Below are positions 30,083-30,414 of a stretch of DNA of 30,414 nucleotides, in pieces. The notes under the pieces are model-generated. The model ran no database searches. It saw only the letters and a program-made list of their open reading frames with translations, and was not told the origin of the DNA. A program made the translations under genes and the position numbers. This DNA comes from a virus. The stretch's first letter is position 1; each line of letters opens with the position of its first letter. The DNA lies in IMG/VR virus record IMGVR_UViG_3300001472_000093, positions 1 through 30,414 of that record; one strand, 5' to 3'.

Positions 30083-30414
30083 TACTTCTCCCGACTAACG
30101 CCTCTAGTTTTTTCGTAGCTTCTCATAGCGCCCAAACCTAACATGCCAGTCATAGTAGTCATCAATAGCGATGGGTCTATCTCTGGAACTTCTACCCATA
30201 TGCCTGCGATGGGTGCGATCAATACATGATACAGAAGACCCAGACTACAGCACCAACCGATGCTAGGACGCCACCCAGCCACAAACAACGACTTGTGTGC
30301 AGCCTCGACCTTATTGATCTCCATCTGTCCCTTGGCAAGCTCAGCGGCATGGCGCTCTGCAAGCGTGCTCAACTCAAAGGCGATCCGATTCTTCTCGTCT
30401 TTGTCTTCAATAAC
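30082..30414 (-). CDS. holin, GTA 3TM-type, N-terminus outside window
   Basis: The frame is open to the right edge (the outermost visible codons read VIEDKDEKNRIAFELSTLAE), so the real start lies beyond 30414; an internal TTG at 30372 is unlikely to be the start. The part seen has a charged helix (ELAKGQMEINKVEAAHKS), then VAGWRPSIGWCCSLGLLYHV as a membrane segment, a second hydrophobic stretch (LLMTTMTGMLGLGAM) and a basic end (RSYEKTRGVSREK). The W-R-P-x-I-G-W and L-G-L-G-x-M-R-x-x-E-K marks fit the GTA_holin_3TM family (PF11351). It is next to the endolysin and should open the inner membrane for it. Confidence 0.82.
   Translation of the reverse strand, partial: VIEDKDEKNRIAFELSTLAERHAAELAKGQMEINKVEAAHKSLFVAGWRPSIGWCCSLGLLYHVLIAPIAGIWVEVPEIDPSLLMTTMTGMLGLGAMRSYEKTRGVSREK

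Noticed and set aside
1-30414. tRNA genes, CRISPR arrays, insertion sequences and integrase/att sites
   Set aside because: I saw no cloverleaf-like segment, regularly spaced repeats, transposase or recombinase motif. Gene-free gaps are all under 200 bases. A tRNA scan was not possible here.

Overview
The window is part of a tailed double-stranded DNA phage genome, probably a marine podovirus-type phage. It shows tight gene packing with 1 to 4 bp overlaps, a large terminase, a P22-type portal, a scaffold, an HK97-fold capsid protein, a P22 gp10-like tail protein and several large internal-virion-like proteins. No sheath, baseplate or classical long tape-measure gene is visible. The host is unknown. 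The GTA-type holin family and the AGGAG-type ribosome binding sites suggest a Gram-negative host, possibly a proteobacterium. Many small proteins resemble families I associate with marine phages; that is recognition from memory, not a search.

Left end (1-2890), accessory and early-type genes on both strands. A RecE-like PD-(D/E)XK nuclease, cut by the window edge, is followed by an overlapping small gene and a small lipoprotein, all on +. A three-gene minus-strand operon of short unknown genes (1607 to 953) comes next. A 2-oxoglutarate/Fe(II) oxygenase on - then faces away from a two-gene + operon that begins with a ribbon-helix-helix regulator. The oxygenase and the regulator share an intergenic region in which two well-formed promoters physically overlap.

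Late region (2876-30414), almost entirely minus strand and read from right to left: holin (cut by the window edge), T4-type endolysin, large terminase, portal, three small genes, a GroES-like co-chaperonin, scaffold, a small unknown, a decoration-like protein and the major capsid protein. Next come structural proteins, small conserved proteins, connector-like proteins, a Rossmann-fold (DUF115-like) protein, the gp10-like tail protein and four or five large Gly/Gln/Ala-rich or helical proteins that probably form the internal or ejected part of the virion.

The most striking feature is an insertion inside the late operon at 20502-21564. A + strand gene with a C-terminal OB-fold-like domain has its own sigma70-like promoter (TTGCAC-16-TATAAT). 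It ends at a strong bidirectional terminator just downstream of the capsid gene. Back to back with its promoter is a minus-strand promoter (TTGTCC-17-TATAAA) that could restart transcription of the tail genes. Its upstream region shares a 27-bp element with the leader of the small-gene operon at 1607, and all four genes behind these two elements begin with the same GGAnAA-ATGATG start context. This suggests a small co-regulated accessory regulon split across the genome.
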